Of a stretch of DNA of 21,659 bases, positions 12,483-20,805 are shown one piece after another (the stretch's first letter is position 1; every line of letters begins with the position of its first letter). Source of the DNA: an uncultured bacterium (lineage in GTDB: Bacteria > Bacillota > Clostridia > Oscillospirales > Acutalibacteraceae); the NCBI GenBank assembly GCA_905215105.1, contig CAJMOI010000021.1, positions 1 to 21,659 on the forward strand. The letters are read 5' to 3'. Both the position numbers and the translations under genes were made by a program. Under the pieces are notes generated by a model that had not been told where the DNA came from, searched no databases, and saw only the letters and a program-made list of their open reading frames with translations.

Positions 12483-13718
12483 ATGGCCAGAAGCAGCAGA
12501 CCCTCGGGGCGAAACACATCCAATACCGGTCAGCGCAGACCGACTTCCGATAGAAGACAGGCTTCTGGAAGAAGCCCAGCTTCCGGCAGAAGCCCGGCTC
12601 CGCGGAGAGCGCCGCAGAACGGCACGGCTCCAGTCCGAAGAAGATCACAGGACCCTTATGATTCCTATTATCGTACAGAAGAGCCCCGGCATGCTCATTC
12701 CACCTATGAAAGCCGAAGACGGAAACGGGCCAGACAGGAACGAAAACGCCGCACCGGCAAGCGGATTGCGGCGGTGCTGGTATCGCTGGTGCTGCTCACT
12801 GTGCTGGGAATCGGCGGATATGGCGCCTGGATTCTCTCCCGCATCAATCAGGAAACCGTGGACCGGGAGCAATATGAAAATACCCCCTCCGATGCACCGG
12901 CCTGGTCTGTTGCTACCGAGGATGGCATCCGGAATATTCTGCTGATCGGCGCAGACCGGAACAAGGACGGGTCCAATGGAAGGTCGGACATCATGATGCT
13001 GGTGTCGGTGGACGAGCCCAACAAAAAGCTGCGGCTGGGGTCCTTTATGCGGGACCTGTATCTGGATATTCCCACAGCAGGATATGAGCGGCTGAACGCG
13101 GCCTATGCCTATGGCGGTGCAGCCCTCACCATGCAGACCATTGAAAACTATTTCCGGGTGCGCATCGACAACTATATTCAGACCGATTTCCAGAATTTTG
13201 AGAAAATCATTGATAAGATGGGCGGCGTGGATGTAGAGCTTTCCGAAGAGGAAGCAGCCTATATGAACAAGGAAAAGGGATGGAGCCTGGAGGCAGGCGT
13301 CCAGCACCTGAATTCCGAAGAAGCCCTCTATTTTTCCCGGATCCGGGATCTGGACAGTGACTTTGGCCGGACAGGCCGTCAGCGCCAGATGATCCTGTGT
13401 ATTCTGGATACCTTCAAGAAAAAGAATATCGGCGATATGGCGGCGCTGGTGGCAGATTATGCGCCTTTTGTCACCACCGACCTTTCCACAGCGGACATGA
13501 TCGGGCTGGCGTCACTGCTTCCCGGATATTCCGAGTATCAGGTGGAAACCACCTATGTGCCCTATAAAGACACTTATGAAGAGCTGGAAGTAGAGCTTCA
13601 CGGTGTTCCCGGAAATCAGGTGCTGAAACCGGACATTGAAGCCAACGCGGCAAGACTGCGGGAATTCCTTTACGGAAAAGAATATGCCTCTCAAAGCAGC
13701 GAAAACGCTTCCAATTGA
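12483..13718 (+). CDS. LytR-CpsA-Psr (LCP) wall-polymer ligase
   Basis: Protein of 411 residues. Residues 1-93 are a basic Ser/Arg/Pro-rich cytosolic tail with a duplicated ASGRSP unit; residues about 94-116 form a single membrane helix; the extracellular LCP domain follows. Conserved LCP features are NILLIGADRN (151-160), RSDIMMLVSVD (167-177), SFMRDLYLDIP (187-197), RLNAAYAYGG (203-212) and ALYFSRIRDLDSDFGRTGRQRQM. These enzymes transfer lipid-linked anionic or capsular polymers to peptidoglycan; the Asp and Arg residues bind the pyrophosphate. The start at 12483 has AAAGGAG 11-14 bases upstream, slightly long spacing. It is a single-gene unit between its promoter and the bidirectional hairpin at 13733. 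The family is firm; which polymer is attached is unknown. Confidence 0.93.
   Translation: MARSSRPSGRNTSNTGQRRPTSDRRQASGRSPASGRSPAPRRAPQNGTAPVRRRSQDPYDSYYRTEEPRHAHSTYESRRRKRARQERKRRTGKRIAAVLVSLVLLTVLGIGGYGAWILSRINQETVDREQYENTPSDAPAWSVATEDGIRNILLIGADRNKDGSNGRSDIMMLVSVDEPNKKLRLGSFMRDLYLDIPTAGYERLNAAYAYGGAALTMQTIENYFRVRIDNYIQTDFQNFEKIIDKMGGVDVELSEEEAAYMNKEKGWSLEAGVQHLNSEEALYFSRIRDLDSDFGRTGRQRQMILCILDTFKKKNIGDMAALVADYAPFVTTDLSTADMIGLASLLPGYSEYQVETTYVPYKDTYEELEVELHGVPGNQVLKPDIEANAARLREFLYGKEYASQSSENASN
12561..12596 (+). repeat. 18-bp tandem duplication in the LCP N-terminal tail
   Basis: Two adjacent 18-bp units (12561-12578 and 12579-12596) start GCTTCTGGAAGAAGCCC and GCTTCCGGCAGAAGCCC; each encodes ASGRSP. 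They lie in the disordered cytosolic tail, where length variation between strains would be tolerated. Confidence 0.8.
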
Positions 13719-13732
13719 ATCAGAACAAAAAG

Positions 13733-13760
13733 AACCCCCTGTTCCACAGAACAGGGGGTT
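13733..13760. terminator. Bidirectional terminator between LCP and lipoprotein genes
   Basis: A perfect 12-bp stem, AACCCCCTGTTC with GAACAGGGGGTT, around CACA. The minus-strand tail (TTCTTTTTG) is the better T-run and the plus-strand tail is TTTGCTGTTT. The two genes converge here. Confidence 0.88.
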
Positions 13761-13766
13761 TGCTGT

Positions 13767-14882
13767 TTATTCGGATTTGGAAGAAGTACTGCTCTCGGAG
13801 CTGGCGGAGGATTTCAGATCGGAGTCGCTGTAGAACATCTTGGGATCGTAGGAATCCAGCACGCTGTCGTTAAAGGTGATATCGTCCAGCGCCTTTGCGC
13901 CCTCTTCCATATCGGAGGAGTACTCGTCGTTCTTCATGGTGGCCACCACGCTCATGCGCTGGTCGTCGTCCTTCAGAACCTCGTCGCACTTTTTGCTGAT
14001 GGAGTTCTTCTGAATCACATAGAACTTGTTGGAATCCGGCAGATCCACATAGGCGACTTCGCCTTCCTTCATGGATTCCAGCTTCTCGGTGAATTCCTCG
14101 GGGAAGTAGCTGGCTTCGGTTTCCAGATCCAGTGTCTGGCTCTGGAGAAGCTCATTTTCGCTCTCGATGGATTTCTGATATTCCTCGGCGGCGGTTTCCA
14201 TGGTCAGGTCGCCGTCCTTGATCTTGGTGACATAGCCTTCGAACTGCTTCTTGGCTTCTTCTTTCTCTTCATCGCTCATGTCCTGGCTTTTGCCGTCCTC
14301 GTCGGTGGTGGTGTAGGAGCAGGTGAAGTACTCGAAATCGGTGTACTTATCCTCATAGAAGGTGCGGATTTCCTCGTCGGAAACAGCCTTTTCACCGTCT
14401 TTGCCGTACATGGTGTTGAAGATCTTCTGATACTTGACGATAAACTCGGCGTAAGCTCTTTCCAGAGAGGTCTTGGCAATGCCGTACTGGTCATAAATCG
14501 TTCCGTAGTAGGACCACTGATAGCTGGTGAGGGAGGAAATCTGACTCAGATCCTCATCGGACAGCTCCAGTCCCAGATCCTCAAACGTCTGGTCTACATA
14601 GTACATCTGCTGCAAGGATTCCTTTGCCCGGTCCTTTACCCACTGGGTACCGTCTTTGTCGTCAATTTTCTGGTCGAAAACCGGTTTGGAGGCGTCTTCC
14701 ACTTTACCGAGGGCCTCGGAATAAGCGCTGGACAGATAGTAGATGTAAGCGCCAATGGGGGCGGTATCGTCTCCGCGCTTTGCGGACCAGGCCTTGTCCT
14801 CGGAATAGCATCCGGTCATGGCAGAAGCCAGACACAGGCAGGCCGTCACGCCGGCGGCGAGCTTTTTCACAATCGATTTCAT
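13767..14882 (-). CDS. Lipoprotein related to SurA/PrsA foldases, no clear PPIase domain
   Basis: Protein of 371 residues. A lipoprotein signal peptide (MKSIVKKLAAGVTACLCLAS) ends in the lipobox AMTGC with Cys25. The body is acidic and helical, with a SurA-N-like pattern of long helices (QMYYVDQTFEDLGLELSDEDLSQI; AYAEFIVKYQKIFNTMYGKDGEKAVSDEEIRTFYEDKY) and a later stretch FPEEFTEKLESMKEGEVAYVDLPDSNKFYVIQKNSIS that resembles the end of a parvulin domain. A full parvulin core is not recognisable. The C-terminus is Ser-rich. It would sit on the outer face of the membrane and assist protein folding. Placement after mfd matches the clostridial pth-mfd-foldase order. The ATG at 14882 is set by the signal peptide; the ribosome site (AAGAAAGG) is weak and about 12 bases away. 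Its own promoter lies at 14955-14983. Confidence 0.8.
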   Translation of the reverse strand: MKSIVKKLAAGVTACLCLASAMTGCYSEDKAWSAKRGDDTAPIGAYIYYLSSAYSEALGKVEDASKPVFDQKIDDKDGTQWVKDRAKESLQQMYYVDQTFEDLGLELSDEDLSQISSLTSYQWSYYGTIYDQYGIAKTSLERAYAEFIVKYQKIFNTMYGKDGEKAVSDEEIRTFYEDKYTDFEYFTCSYTTTDEDGKSQDMSDEEKEEAKKQFEGYVTKIKDGDLTMETAAEEYQKSIESENELLQSQTLDLETEASYFPEEFTEKLESMKEGEVAYVDLPDSNKFYVIQKNSISKKCDEVLKDDDQRMSVVATMKNDEYSSDMEEGAKALDDITFNDSVLDSYDPKMFYSDSDLKSSASSESSTSSKSE

Positions 14883-14954
14883 GCTGCGAAACCATGCCTT
14901 TCTTTACTGATTTGATATTTTTCACAAAAATGTCCCTTTTGCAGAAACAAAACT

Positions 14955-14983
14955 ATTATAACGCAAACAGAGAGGGATGTCCA
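14955..14983 (-). promoter_or_regulatory. Sigma-A promoter of the lipoprotein gene
   Basis: On the minus strand TGGACA (14978-14983), a 17-bp spacer and TATAAT (14955-14960). It begins just after the mfd stop, so the lipoprotein gene can be expressed apart from pth-mfd; no terminator separates them. Confidence 0.8.
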
Positions 14984-14990
14984 GAGAGAA

Positions 14991-17900
14991 TTACGGGTTT
15001 TCCGCGGGTTTGTCGGAATTTGGCTCCTGCATCAGCTTCAAAGTGTCTTCCAGAACCGTGAGAGGCTCCAGTGCGGAGGGAATTTTCACGCTGATATAGG
15101 GGCGGCTTCCGGCGGAAAGGAGCACCCGGCCCTTCATGGCGCCGGTGAGCCGTGCCATTTGGGCCATGTCGATTTTCGATTTATACAGCAGCAGATGGTC
15201 ATTCTGCTGTTTGACTTCGGTAATGCCCAGAGAACCGGCCAGATTTCGCAGCAGTGCCACGTCAATCAGTCCCTTCACTGCGGCCGGCGGATCTCCGAAC
15301 CGGTCGATGAGCTCATCCACCACATCGGCGGAGTCCTCAAAGGTGCGGATATCGGCAATGCGACGGTACATTTCCAGACGCTGGTTCAGGCTGGAAATAT
15401 ACTTTTCGGGAATATGGGCGTTGACCTGCATATCCACCACGCACTCTTCGTCGGCGCTCTGCACTTCCTCGCCCTTTTCCCGGCGGACGGCTTCGCCCAG
15501 CAGCTTGAGATACAGGTCATAACCCACGGATTCCATGTGTCCGTGCTGTTCGCCGCCCAGAATGTTGCCTGCGCCCCGGATTTCCAGATCCCGCATGGCG
15601 ATTTTGAAGCCGGAACCGAACTCGGTGAATTCCCGGATAGCGGAAAGGCGCTTTTGTGCGATTTCCGTCAGCACTTTGCTGGGGGTAAAGGTCAGATAGG
15701 CATAGGCCCGGCGGTTGGAACGTCCCACACGGCCGCGAATCTGGTGCAGCTGGGAAAGCCCCAGCTTGTCGGCGTTGTCGATGATGAGGGTGTTGGCGTT
15801 GGGAACATCCACGCCGGTTTCGATGATGGTGGTGCAGACCAGCACGTCGATTTCGTGGTCAATGAGCTTGCGCCATACCTCGGACAGCTCGTGTTCGCTC
15901 ATTTTTCCGTGACCAAAGCCCACCCGGGCCTCGGGGATTTTGTTCTGTACCCAGGCGGCCACCCGCTCGATGGAGCCTACATCATTGTGGAGATAGTAGA
16001 CCTGACCGCCCCGGCGCAGTTCCCGGCGGATGGCGTCGGTGATGATGGCCGGGTCGTGTTCCAGCACATAGGTCTGTACCGGATGGCGGTCGTGGGGGGC
16101 TTCCTCAATGACCGACATATCCCGGATGCCGGAAAGGGCCATGTTCAGGGTGCGGGGAATGGGCGTTGCGGAAAGGGTCAGCACGTCCACATTGTGACAG
16201 GCTTCCTTAATCTTTTCCTTTTGCGCTACGCCGAACCGCTGTTCCTCGTCGATAATCAGCAGCCCCAGATCGTGGAATTTCACGTCCTTGGAAACCAGCC
16301 GGTGAGTGCCCACAATGATGTCCACTTCGCCCCGGCGCAGCTGCCGGAGGATTTCCTCCTGCTGCTTGGGGGTGCGGAACCGGGAGAGCAGTTCGATTTT
16401 CACCGGAAAGCCCTCCATCCGCTTGCAGATGGTCTGGAAGTGCTGCCAGGCGAGAATGGTGGTGGGTACCAGAATGGCGCACTGTTTGGAGTCGCTGACG
16501 CACTTGAAGGCAGCGCGCAGGGCTACTTCCGTTTTGCCAAAGCCCACGTCGCCGCAGAGCAGCCGGTCCATGGGGGACTGACGCTCCATGTCCTCCTTGA
16601 TTTCGTGAATGCACCGGAGCTGGTCGTCGGTTTCGTCGTAGGGGAAATGGGCTTCAAAGTCCCGCTGCCATTGGGTATCCTCGGGGAAAGCGTGCCCTTT
16701 GGCTTTCATCCGCTGAGCATAGAGTTTGATCAGCTCCTTGGCCATGTCCCGCACTGCGGAACGAACCCGGGTTTTGGCTTTCTGCCACTCGGTGCCGCCC
16801 AGACGGTGGAGCTTGACGCCGGCGTCTTCCCGGGGGCCGATGTACTTGGACACCATGTCCAGCTGGGTCACCGGCACATACAGCACATCGTTTTTGGCGT
16901 ACTTCACCTTGATGTAATCCTTGATGACCCCGTGCATATCGATTTTGTGAATGCCCTCGAAGATGCCGATACCGTGGGAAACGTGTACCACATAATCCCC
17001 GGGGGTCAGCTCCGCAAGGCTGTAGATTTCCTGGGCGTTTTTGTTCCGCTGCTGCCGTTTGGGACGGGAAGCGGAAGCCAGCTTTCCGTGGCTGATAATG
17101 CCCAGTCCCGCGTCGGGAAATTCCATGCCTGCGGAAAGGGAACCGGGCAGTACGGCAATGGTGCCCTTGGACACGGTTTCCGGGTTTTCCAGAAACGCGG
17201 CGGGGAGCTTGGCGGCCTGCAAATCGGCGGCAACCGTCCGGGCGGAGCGCTCGCTGCCCGCCAATACCACACAGCGGTACCGGTTGTGGAGCATGGCCTG
17301 TAAGTCCTCAATGAGCAGCTCGGTGCTGCCGCCCCACACGGAAAGCTGCCGCACGGTGACATTCAGCAGAGTTCGGATGGGGGTGTCATAGCCGCCGTGG
17401 GCAAAGACATCGAGGAAAATCGCGCCGAAGTCCTCATACTGGCTCTGTACCATGGCCCAGTCGCCGGAAAAGGTATCCAGCCCCCGGCACAGCACGCCCT
17501 CCATCAAGTACTCCTTGATGTCCTCGCCCCACTGCCACAGGGTGGAGCGCACCCGGTCTTTGACTCTGGCCGGTTCGGAAACGTACAGCAGGGTTTCTGC
17601 CGGATCGAAGTAGTCGAACAGGGTGACGGGCTTTTCGTAAATCAGGGAGAGGTATTTGTCCGCGCTGCCGATATGCAGGTTGTTTTCCAGCTTGTCGGCT
17701 TCTGCGTGGAGAATGGTTTTGGCGGCGGGAGCCGTTTTTCCCCGAAGGGAGTCGGCGTGTTTCCGGATTTTTTTGGCCAGCAGCGTGGGGCTGTCAATGA
17801 GCACTTCCCGGGAAGGGGAAATGACCACCTGATCCAGCGGGTCGTCGGTGCGGCGCTGGGTTTCCGGGTCAAAATAGGAGAGGGTGTCGATTTCGTCGCC

Positions 17901-18500
17901 CCAGAATTCCATACGCACAGGCAGAGATGCGCTGGGGGTGAAAAAGTCCAGAATGCCGCCACGCCGGGAAAACTGACCGGGGCCTTCAATCTGGTCGGCG
18001 CGCTCATATCCGCAGCTGACCAGCAGCTTCACCACTTCATCGGGGTTGACTTCATCTGCCGGACGGAAGACCCGGGTCCGCTCTTTCAGCAGCTGGGGCA
18101 GCAGGACATATTGCAGCGCCGCATCGACACAGGCGATGACACAGTCACAGCGTTCCGGATCATCCCGTTCCAGCAGCAGCCGGGAAAGCACCTGCAAGCG
18201 CTGGAGCTCGTATTCATGGCTGGTGCCGGCGGTGTCCCGGAAATTGAAATCCCGCAGGGGATAGACCAGCGGGCGCAGCCCCATGGAGGAAAGGTCGTCG
18301 CTGAGCCGCTGGGCCTCCCGTTCGTCTCCGGTGAGCACCAGTGTGCGCCGCCCGGTCATCTGGGAAAGGGTGCGGATATAGGCCGCCTTGTGAACGGCGG
18401 AAAGGCCGGTGACAGCGGCGGGGAGTTTGCCTGTCTCAACGGCGGCGGAAAGCTCTTTCAGTTCCGGGGTGCCGGACAGAATTCCGGTGAGAAATTTCAT
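14991..18500 (-). CDS. mfd: Transcription-repair coupling factor Mfd
   Basis: Protein of 1169 residues, the normal Mfd length. It displaces RNA polymerase stalled at DNA lesions and recruits UvrA. The N-terminal UvrB-like part is present (RTLVLTGDEREAQRLSDDL; GQFSRRGGILDFFTPSASLPVR), then the RNAP-interaction domain (LTPGDYVVHVSHGIGIFEGI) and the RecG-like motor: Walker A GDVGFGKT (650-657), Walker B DEEQ (751-754), SATPIPRTLNMAL, and HQIRGRVGRSNRRAYAYLTF. The C-terminal TRCF domain follows. The start at 18500 is chosen because AAAGGAG lies seven bases upstream; a longer start at 18527 overlaps the pth stop and has no site. It lies 27 bp after pth and is cotranscribed with it. Confidence 0.97.
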   Translation of the reverse strand: MKFLTGILSGTPELKELSAAVETGKLPAAVTGLSAVHKAAYIRTLSQMTGRRTLVLTGDEREAQRLSDDLSSMGLRPLVYPLRDFNFRDTAGTSHEYELQRLQVLSRLLLERDDPERCDCVIACVDAALQYVLLPQLLKERTRVFRPADEVNPDEVVKLLVSCGYERADQIEGPGQFSRRGGILDFFTPSASLPVRMEFWGDEIDTLSYFDPETQRRTDDPLDQVVISPSREVLIDSPTLLAKKIRKHADSLRGKTAPAAKTILHAEADKLENNLHIGSADKYLSLIYEKPVTLFDYFDPAETLLYVSEPARVKDRVRSTLWQWGEDIKEYLMEGVLCRGLDTFSGDWAMVQSQYEDFGAIFLDVFAHGGYDTPIRTLLNVTVRQLSVWGGSTELLIEDLQAMLHNRYRCVVLAGSERSARTVAADLQAAKLPAAFLENPETVSKGTIAVLPGSLSAGMEFPDAGLGIISHGKLASASRPKRQQRNKNAQEIYSLAELTPGDYVVHVSHGIGIFEGIHKIDMHGVIKDYIKVKYAKNDVLYVPVTQLDMVSKYIGPREDAGVKLHRLGGTEWQKAKTRVRSAVRDMAKELIKLYAQRMKAKGHAFPEDTQWQRDFEAHFPYDETDDQLRCIHEIKEDMERQSPMDRLLCGDVGFGKTEVALRAAFKCVSDSKQCAILVPTTILAWQHFQTICKRMEGFPVKIELLSRFRTPKQQEEILRQLRRGEVDIIVGTHRLVSKDVKFHDLGLLIIDEEQRFGVAQKEKIKEACHNVDVLTLSATPIPRTLNMALSGIRDMSVIEEAPHDRHPVQTYVLEHDPAIITDAIRRELRRGGQVYYLHNDVGSIERVAAWVQNKIPEARVGFGHGKMSEHELSEVWRKLIDHEIDVLVCTTIIETGVDVPNANTLIIDNADKLGLSQLHQIRGRVGRSNRRAYAYLTFTPSKVLTEIAQKRLSAIREFTEFGSGFKIAMRDLEIRGAGNILGGEQHGHMESVGYDLYLKLLGEAVRREKGEEVQSADEECVVDMQVNAHIPEKYISSLNQRLEMYRRIADIRTFEDSADVVDELIDRFGDPPAAVKGLIDVALLRNLAGSLGITEVKQQNDHLLLYKSKIDMAQMARLTGAMKGRVLLSAGSRPYISVKIPSALEPLTVLEDTLKLMQEPNSDKPAENP

Positions 18501-18527
18501 AATCAGGCTCCTTTCCAGCGCTCCCAA

Positions 18528-19142
18528 TCAGGAGGTATAGAGATTCATGGCTTTGTCGATGTTTCCCTGCACAATCAGTTCCGCCGCAGAAGCCGCTTTT
18601 TCCGCAGCGTCCAGCAGGGCTTTCTGTTCGTCTTCCGTAAAGCGGGACAGCACCCAGTCCGCCAGATCCCAGCCGGGGTTGGGCTTTTTGCCCACGCCCA
18701 TTTTGATCCGGGGGAAGGTGTCCTTTCCGGAAAGATAGATGATGTTCTTAATGCCGTTATGGCCGCCATCACTGCCCTTGCGGCGAATGCGCAGCTTGCC
18801 CGGGTCTAGAGAGATGTCGTCGAAAATCACCAGCACCTTTTCCGGCGGCAGCTTGTAGAAGGACATGGCCTCCTGTACGGACTGGCCGCTCAGGTTCATG
18901 AAGGTGGAGGGTTTCAGGAACAGCACTTTTTTGCCGCCCAGCATTCCCTCGCCGCACAGGCCCTTGAATTTAATCCGGTCCACCCGTGCACCTGCTTTTT
19001 CCGCGATGACGTCCAGAGTAATGAATCCGGCGTTGTGGCGGGTATTTTCATACTGGCGGCCGGGATTGCCCAGACCGACAATCAGAAACTCCACCGGCCC
19101 GGCGGGCACTGTGGAGCGGGAAGAAAAGAGATGGGAAAACAT
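18528..19142 (-). CDS. pth: Peptidyl-tRNA hydrolase
   Basis: Protein of 204 residues, slightly long for Pth because of an N-terminal addition of about 17 residues before FLIVGLGNPG. It cleaves peptidyl-tRNA released by stalled ribosomes. Catalytic residues are visible: His36 in NTRHNAGF, Asp108 in IFDDISLDPG, Asn83 in KPSTFMNLSG, and the GSDGGHNGIKNI loop. The ATG at 19142 has AAAGGAG five bases upstream, so the N-terminal extension is probably real. It is the first gene of the pth-mfd unit. Its extended -10 promoter lies at 19254-19262, and a GC-rich hairpin (19219-19243) occurs in the leader of about 105 nt. Confidence 0.96.
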   Translation of the reverse strand: MFSHLFSSRSTVPAGPVEFLIVGLGNPGRQYENTRHNAGFITLDVIAEKAGARVDRIKFKGLCGEGMLGGKKVLFLKPSTFMNLSGQSVQEAMSFYKLPPEKVLVIFDDISLDPGKLRIRRKGSDGGHNGIKNIIYLSGKDTFPRIKMGVGKKPNPGWDLADWVLSRFTEDEQKALLDAAEKAASAAELIVQGNIDKAMNLYTS

Positions 19143-19218
19143 AAAAACTCCTTTCGAAAGGTCGAATGATGAATGATAAAAATATAGAAAAGGGAAAAAT
19201 CCCCAGACAGCAGGAGAT

Positions 19219-19243
19219 GGCGGGATGGAAGCTCCACCCCGCC
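19219..19243. other. GC-rich hairpin in the pth leader
   Basis: GGCGGG-A-TGGA pairs with TCCA-C-CCCGCC around AGC (10 bp, one mismatch). It lies between the predicted pth promoter and the pth ribosome site. No T-run follows on the minus strand; on the plus strand TGTTTTC follows. It could be a leader structure or an mRNA-stability element. Confidence 0.5.
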
Positions 19244-19253
19244 TGTTTTCAAA

Positions 19254-19262
19254 AGTATATCA
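19254..19262 (-). promoter_or_regulatory. Extended -10 promoter of pth-mfd
   Basis: On the minus strand TGATATACT, an extended -10 with one mismatch and no clear -35. It lies between the holin gene end and pth. Confidence 0.5.
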
Positions 19263-19306
19263 TATTGCCCGGGAAAAGAAAAGCGGAAAAATGTCGGGAA
19301 AGGGCT

Positions 19307-19759
19307 TTACTTCTGCCCGGAATTCCCGGTTTCCTCGGGCACCGCTTTTTGCAGCGCCTGCGCCACTTTTCCCAGAAAACCGGGAAGGGGAACCCCCAGG
19401 TCGCTGACGTTCTCCAGAATGGAGAGAATTTCGTTGCAGATGAGCCATACCGCTGTCAGGGAAGCGGCCAGCATGGGCAGATGAATTTCCATGTGGAGGG
19501 CGTTTCCCGCGTACATGAGCAGCCAGTCAATAATACTGCCCACCCCGATGAGCAGCCACATGGAGATCTTTTTGGCGATTCCCTGAATGCCCGTATAGCT
19601 GCTGATCGTTTCCCCACGTTTCCAGGCGGCGGCAATGCCGGTCAGGTAGTCAATGAAGTTGCACAGCACCAGCATATAAACGGGAACCGCCAATACGCCC
19701 AGCCATGCGCTGACGACGCCCAGTATGCCGGTGAAAAAACCGCGAAGTTTTGCTTCCAT
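19307..19759 (-). CDS. Phage-type holin (toxin secretion/phage lysis holin family)
   Basis: Protein of 150 residues with a short basic N-terminus and about four hydrophobic stretches: FFTGILGVVSAWLGVLAVPV, VYMLVLCNFIDYLTGIAAAW, ISMWLLIGVGSIIDWLLMYAG and MLAASLTAVWLICNEILSIL. The pattern CNFIDYLTGIAAAWKRGETISSYTGIQGIAKKISMWLLIGVG is characteristic of the TcdE/phage lysis holin family. It should oligomerise in the membrane and release the endolysin encoded just upstream. The ATG at 19759 is used; a GTG directly before it (19762) is also possible, both behind GGGGG-type sequence. Only 12 bp separate it from the endolysin gene, and the holin follows it in the same transcript. Confidence 0.9.
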   Translation of the reverse strand: MEAKLRGFFTGILGVVSAWLGVLAVPVYMLVLCNFIDYLTGIAAAWKRGETISSYTGIQGIAKKISMWLLIGVGSIIDWLLMYAGNALHMEIHLPMLAASLTAVWLICNEILSILENVSDLGVPLPGFLGKVAQALQKAVPEETGNSGQK

Positions 19760-19771
19760 CACGCCGCCCCC

Positions 19772-20788
19772 TTACTGAATCCGCAGATAGCCCTTGTCAT
19801 AGTAGAGATAGCCGTCCTCCACATGAAGCCAGTTGCCCGGATTGATGGAAATCAGCGTCCGGGTGTCCCCGGGGTTCAGCTGCCGGAGGATTTTTCCCGA
19901 CAGAGAAGGGCTTTGACGGAGATTGACAGCGGTTCCGCTGCAAGAAACCGTTTTGGGGCTGCTTCGGCCGGGAGCATCCAGATAGTTATTGTACATCCAT
20001 CCAGTCACACCCTTTGCAGTGACCTTGGACCAGCCCCAGCCGTCGTCCGCCAGCAGAGTTACCCGCTGGTTCCGGTTGACGCTGCCCAGAATGTCCGCTC
20101 CGGTATGAGCTTCTGCGCGAATCCGTACGCCGTTTCCGGTGCAGATTCCTTCCGCAGTTGAGGAGGCAGGAGCTTTTTCCGGAAAGTCTTTCAGCAGCAC
20201 ATTCAAATCCACGTTTCCCGAAATGCCGCTCATTTGCCCCGTGGAGGTGTACTGCTGGATGCCGCAGTCGTATTCCGGGCCGCCGGTGTAGTCTGCCAGC
20301 CACAGCTCATAGTCCGTCAACTCTTCCGGGTACAGCCTGTTTTTGTAGTAGTCCTGATTGGTATAGTACCCGGTGGTGTACCCGGCGCTCCGGATGGTTT
20401 CGCAGAAAGCCCGGATTACGTCGGTGACAAACCGGCGGTCCACAGTGACGCCGGCCTGTTGGGCGTATGCCTGTGAATCGTACTCAAAGTCGAAATAGAC
20501 CGGCAGGGTCAGCCTGTCCTGCCAGGGTTTCAGCACGGCAAGACAAGCCTGCGCTTCCCGCTTTGCTTCATCGGTGCTTCTGGCATAGGAAAACCAGTAG
20601 GCCCCCACCGCCAGCCCGGCCTCCAGTGCGCCTTTGATGTTAACTTCAAACTGCTTGTCCCGCTGGTTTTCCGTGTTTCCGAACCCGGCACGGAGGATGG
20701 CGAAAGAAGCGCCTCCCTCCCGTACCTTGTTCCAGTGGATGCTGCCGTTCCATTCGGAGACATCCACACCTGTTTTCTGTGTGCTCAT
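19772..20788 (-). CDS. GH25 endolysin with two C-terminal SH3-like domains
   Basis: Protein of 338 residues. Residues 5-200 are a GH25 muramidase domain: TGVDVSEWNGSIHW (Asp9) and YFDFEYD (Asp100, Glu102), ending SGNVDLNVLL. Residues about 214-271 and 280-338 are bacterial SH3-like wall-binding repeats (GNGVRIRAEAHTGADILGSV; GTAVNLRQSPSLSGKILRQL). No signal peptide is present, as in endolysins that need a holin, and the holin gene follows directly. The start at 20788 follows AAAGGAG (8-base spacing); the longer upstream start lacks one. The GH25 core resembles that of the muramidase at the left edge (shared RAFCETI...GY...YTN), but linker and targeting modules differ. Confidence 0.93.
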   Translation of the reverse strand: MSTQKTGVDVSEWNGSIHWNKVREGGASFAILRAGFGNTENQRDKQFEVNIKGALEAGLAVGAYWFSYARSTDEAKREAQACLAVLKPWQDRLTLPVYFDFEYDSQAYAQQAGVTVDRRFVTDVIRAFCETIRSAGYTTGYYTNQDYYKNRLYPEELTDYELWLADYTGGPEYDCGIQQYTSTGQMSGISGNVDLNVLLKDFPEKAPASSTAEGICTGNGVRIRAEAHTGADILGSVNRNQRVTLLADDGWGWSKVTAKGVTGWMYNNYLDAPGRSSPKTVSCSGTAVNLRQSPSLSGKILRQLNPGDTRTLISINPGNWLHVEDGYLYYDKGYLRIQ

Positions 20789-20805
20789 GTTACCCACTCC
20801 TTTCA

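Noticed and set aside
14704..14925. Short minus-strand frame with ATG nearer the AAGAAAGG site before the lipoprotein
   Set aside because: It overlaps the lipoprotein signal peptide in another frame and gives an Arg-rich sequence with no features; the lipoprotein signal fixes the true frame.
15159..17303. Open frame of 714 codons on the plus strand inside mfd
   Set aside because: It mirrors mfd codons, has no family features and starts inside the conserved Mfd C-terminus.
17397..18809. Open frame of 470 codons on the plus strand over mfd and pth
   Set aside because: It spans two conserved minus-strand genes and shows no independent coding signal.
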